This document shows, one piece after another, positions 14,112 to 14,364 of a DNA stretch of 14,364 nucleotides. Each line of letters begins with the position of its first letter. The first letter of the stretch is position 1. This DNA is from SBAX01 sp964421865 (GTDB lineage Bacteria > Planctomycetota > Phycisphaerae > UBA1845), in NCBI GenBank assembly GCA_964421865.1, contig CAYQZH010000085.1, positions 1 to 14,364 on the forward strand. The letters are read 5' to 3'. The position numbers and the translations under genes are program-made. The notes below the pieces were generated by a model that had not been told where the DNA came from, ran no database searches, and saw only the letters and a program-made list of their open reading frames with translations.

Positions 14112-14364
14112 CTATTCCACGACCGCGTCGGCCTCGAACTCCACGAGCCAATCCGGATCGATGAAACGGACCACCTGCATCACGGTGTTTGCAGGACGGA
14201 TGTCCTTGAAGAACTCGCCGTGGACCGCGCCGACGGCTTCCCAATCCTCGATGGGCAGCAGAAGGGTGCGCGTGCGGATCACGTCGGAAAGGCATGCACC
14301 GGTTTGGGCGAGGGCGTCGCGGATGATTTCGAGGCAACGTCGCGCCTGTCGCGCCGCGTCGCCG
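14112..14364 (-). CDS. RidA/YjgF/UK114 family protein (5' end beyond window)
   Basis: An open frame enters from the right edge and stops at 14112. The 83 visible C-terminal residues include RCLEIIRDALAQTGACLSDVIRTRTLL, GAVHGEFF, and RPANTVMQVVRFIDPDWLVEFEADAVVE. This matches the RidA family, trimeric enamine/imine deaminases that clear reactive intermediates of amino-acid metabolism. In active RidA an arginine binds the substrate carboxylate near the position of RPANTVMQV, where the usual form is RxxVxV. Here R is followed by PANTVMQV, so it is close but not identical, and a non-deaminating subfamily is possible. The gene converges on the secreted protein with an 87-bp gap in which I see no clear terminator. 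The start lies outside the window. Confidence 0.85.
   Translation of the reverse strand, partial: GDAARQARRCLEIIRDALAQTGACLSDVIRTRTLLLPIEDWEAVGAVHGEFFKDIRPANTVMQVVRFIDPDWLVEFEADAVVE

Noticed and set aside
13882..14337. 151-codon minus-strand frame at the right end
   Set aside because: The RidA-matching frame from 14112 to the window edge explains this region. The other frame is arginine- and proline-rich without motifs.

Overview
This is a GC-rich window, probably from a chromosome of a Planctomycetota-like bacterium. That assignment is an inference from the style of the genes: a secreted alpha/beta-hydrolase-like protein with a typical planctomycete C-terminal domain, and a nusA-infB operon without rimP. 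Nearly all genes lie on the minus strand and read leftwards as one long run. Only the secreted protein near the right end is on the plus strand.

Right to middle (12.4 kb down to 3.07 kb): a consensus sigma-70 promoter (TTGACA, 16 bp, TATAAT; 12351-12378) fires leftwards into an untranslated leader of about 430 nt. The leader is full of hairpins and contains a textbook intrinsic terminator (12017-12050) before the nusA start. Then follow nusA, infB (IF-2), a membrane protein with a zinc ribbon, a DUF503/YlxP-like gene, rbfA, a HhH-GPD protein resembling endonuclease III but lacking its catalytic lysine, a DUF2283 protein, a DUF58/vWA protein and trmB. Several junctions are 4-bp ATGA overlaps or short gaps. 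The cluster joins transcription elongation (NusA), translation initiation (IF-2), 30S maturation (RbfA, probably DUF503) and tRNA modification (TrmB).

Left end (50-3010): a MmeI-like (type IIL) combined restriction endonuclease-methyltransferase frame. Between SAM motif I (DPACGSGNF) and catalytic motif IV (NPPF) it carries an in-frame insertion of about 705 bp. The insert encodes a REP-associated tyrosine transposase (RAYT, HUH/Y1 family) flanked by five REP-type palindromes. The host frame stays open through the whole element but stops early, inside the target-recognition region. This nested element is the most unusual thing in the window.

Right end: a secreted hydrolase-fold protein whose nucleophile serine is replaced by glycine (plus strand), convergent with a RidA-family gene cut by the window edge (minus strand). 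Two further palindromic repeat types, unlike the RAYT-flanking ones, sit between infB and the zinc-ribbon gene and upstream of rbfA.
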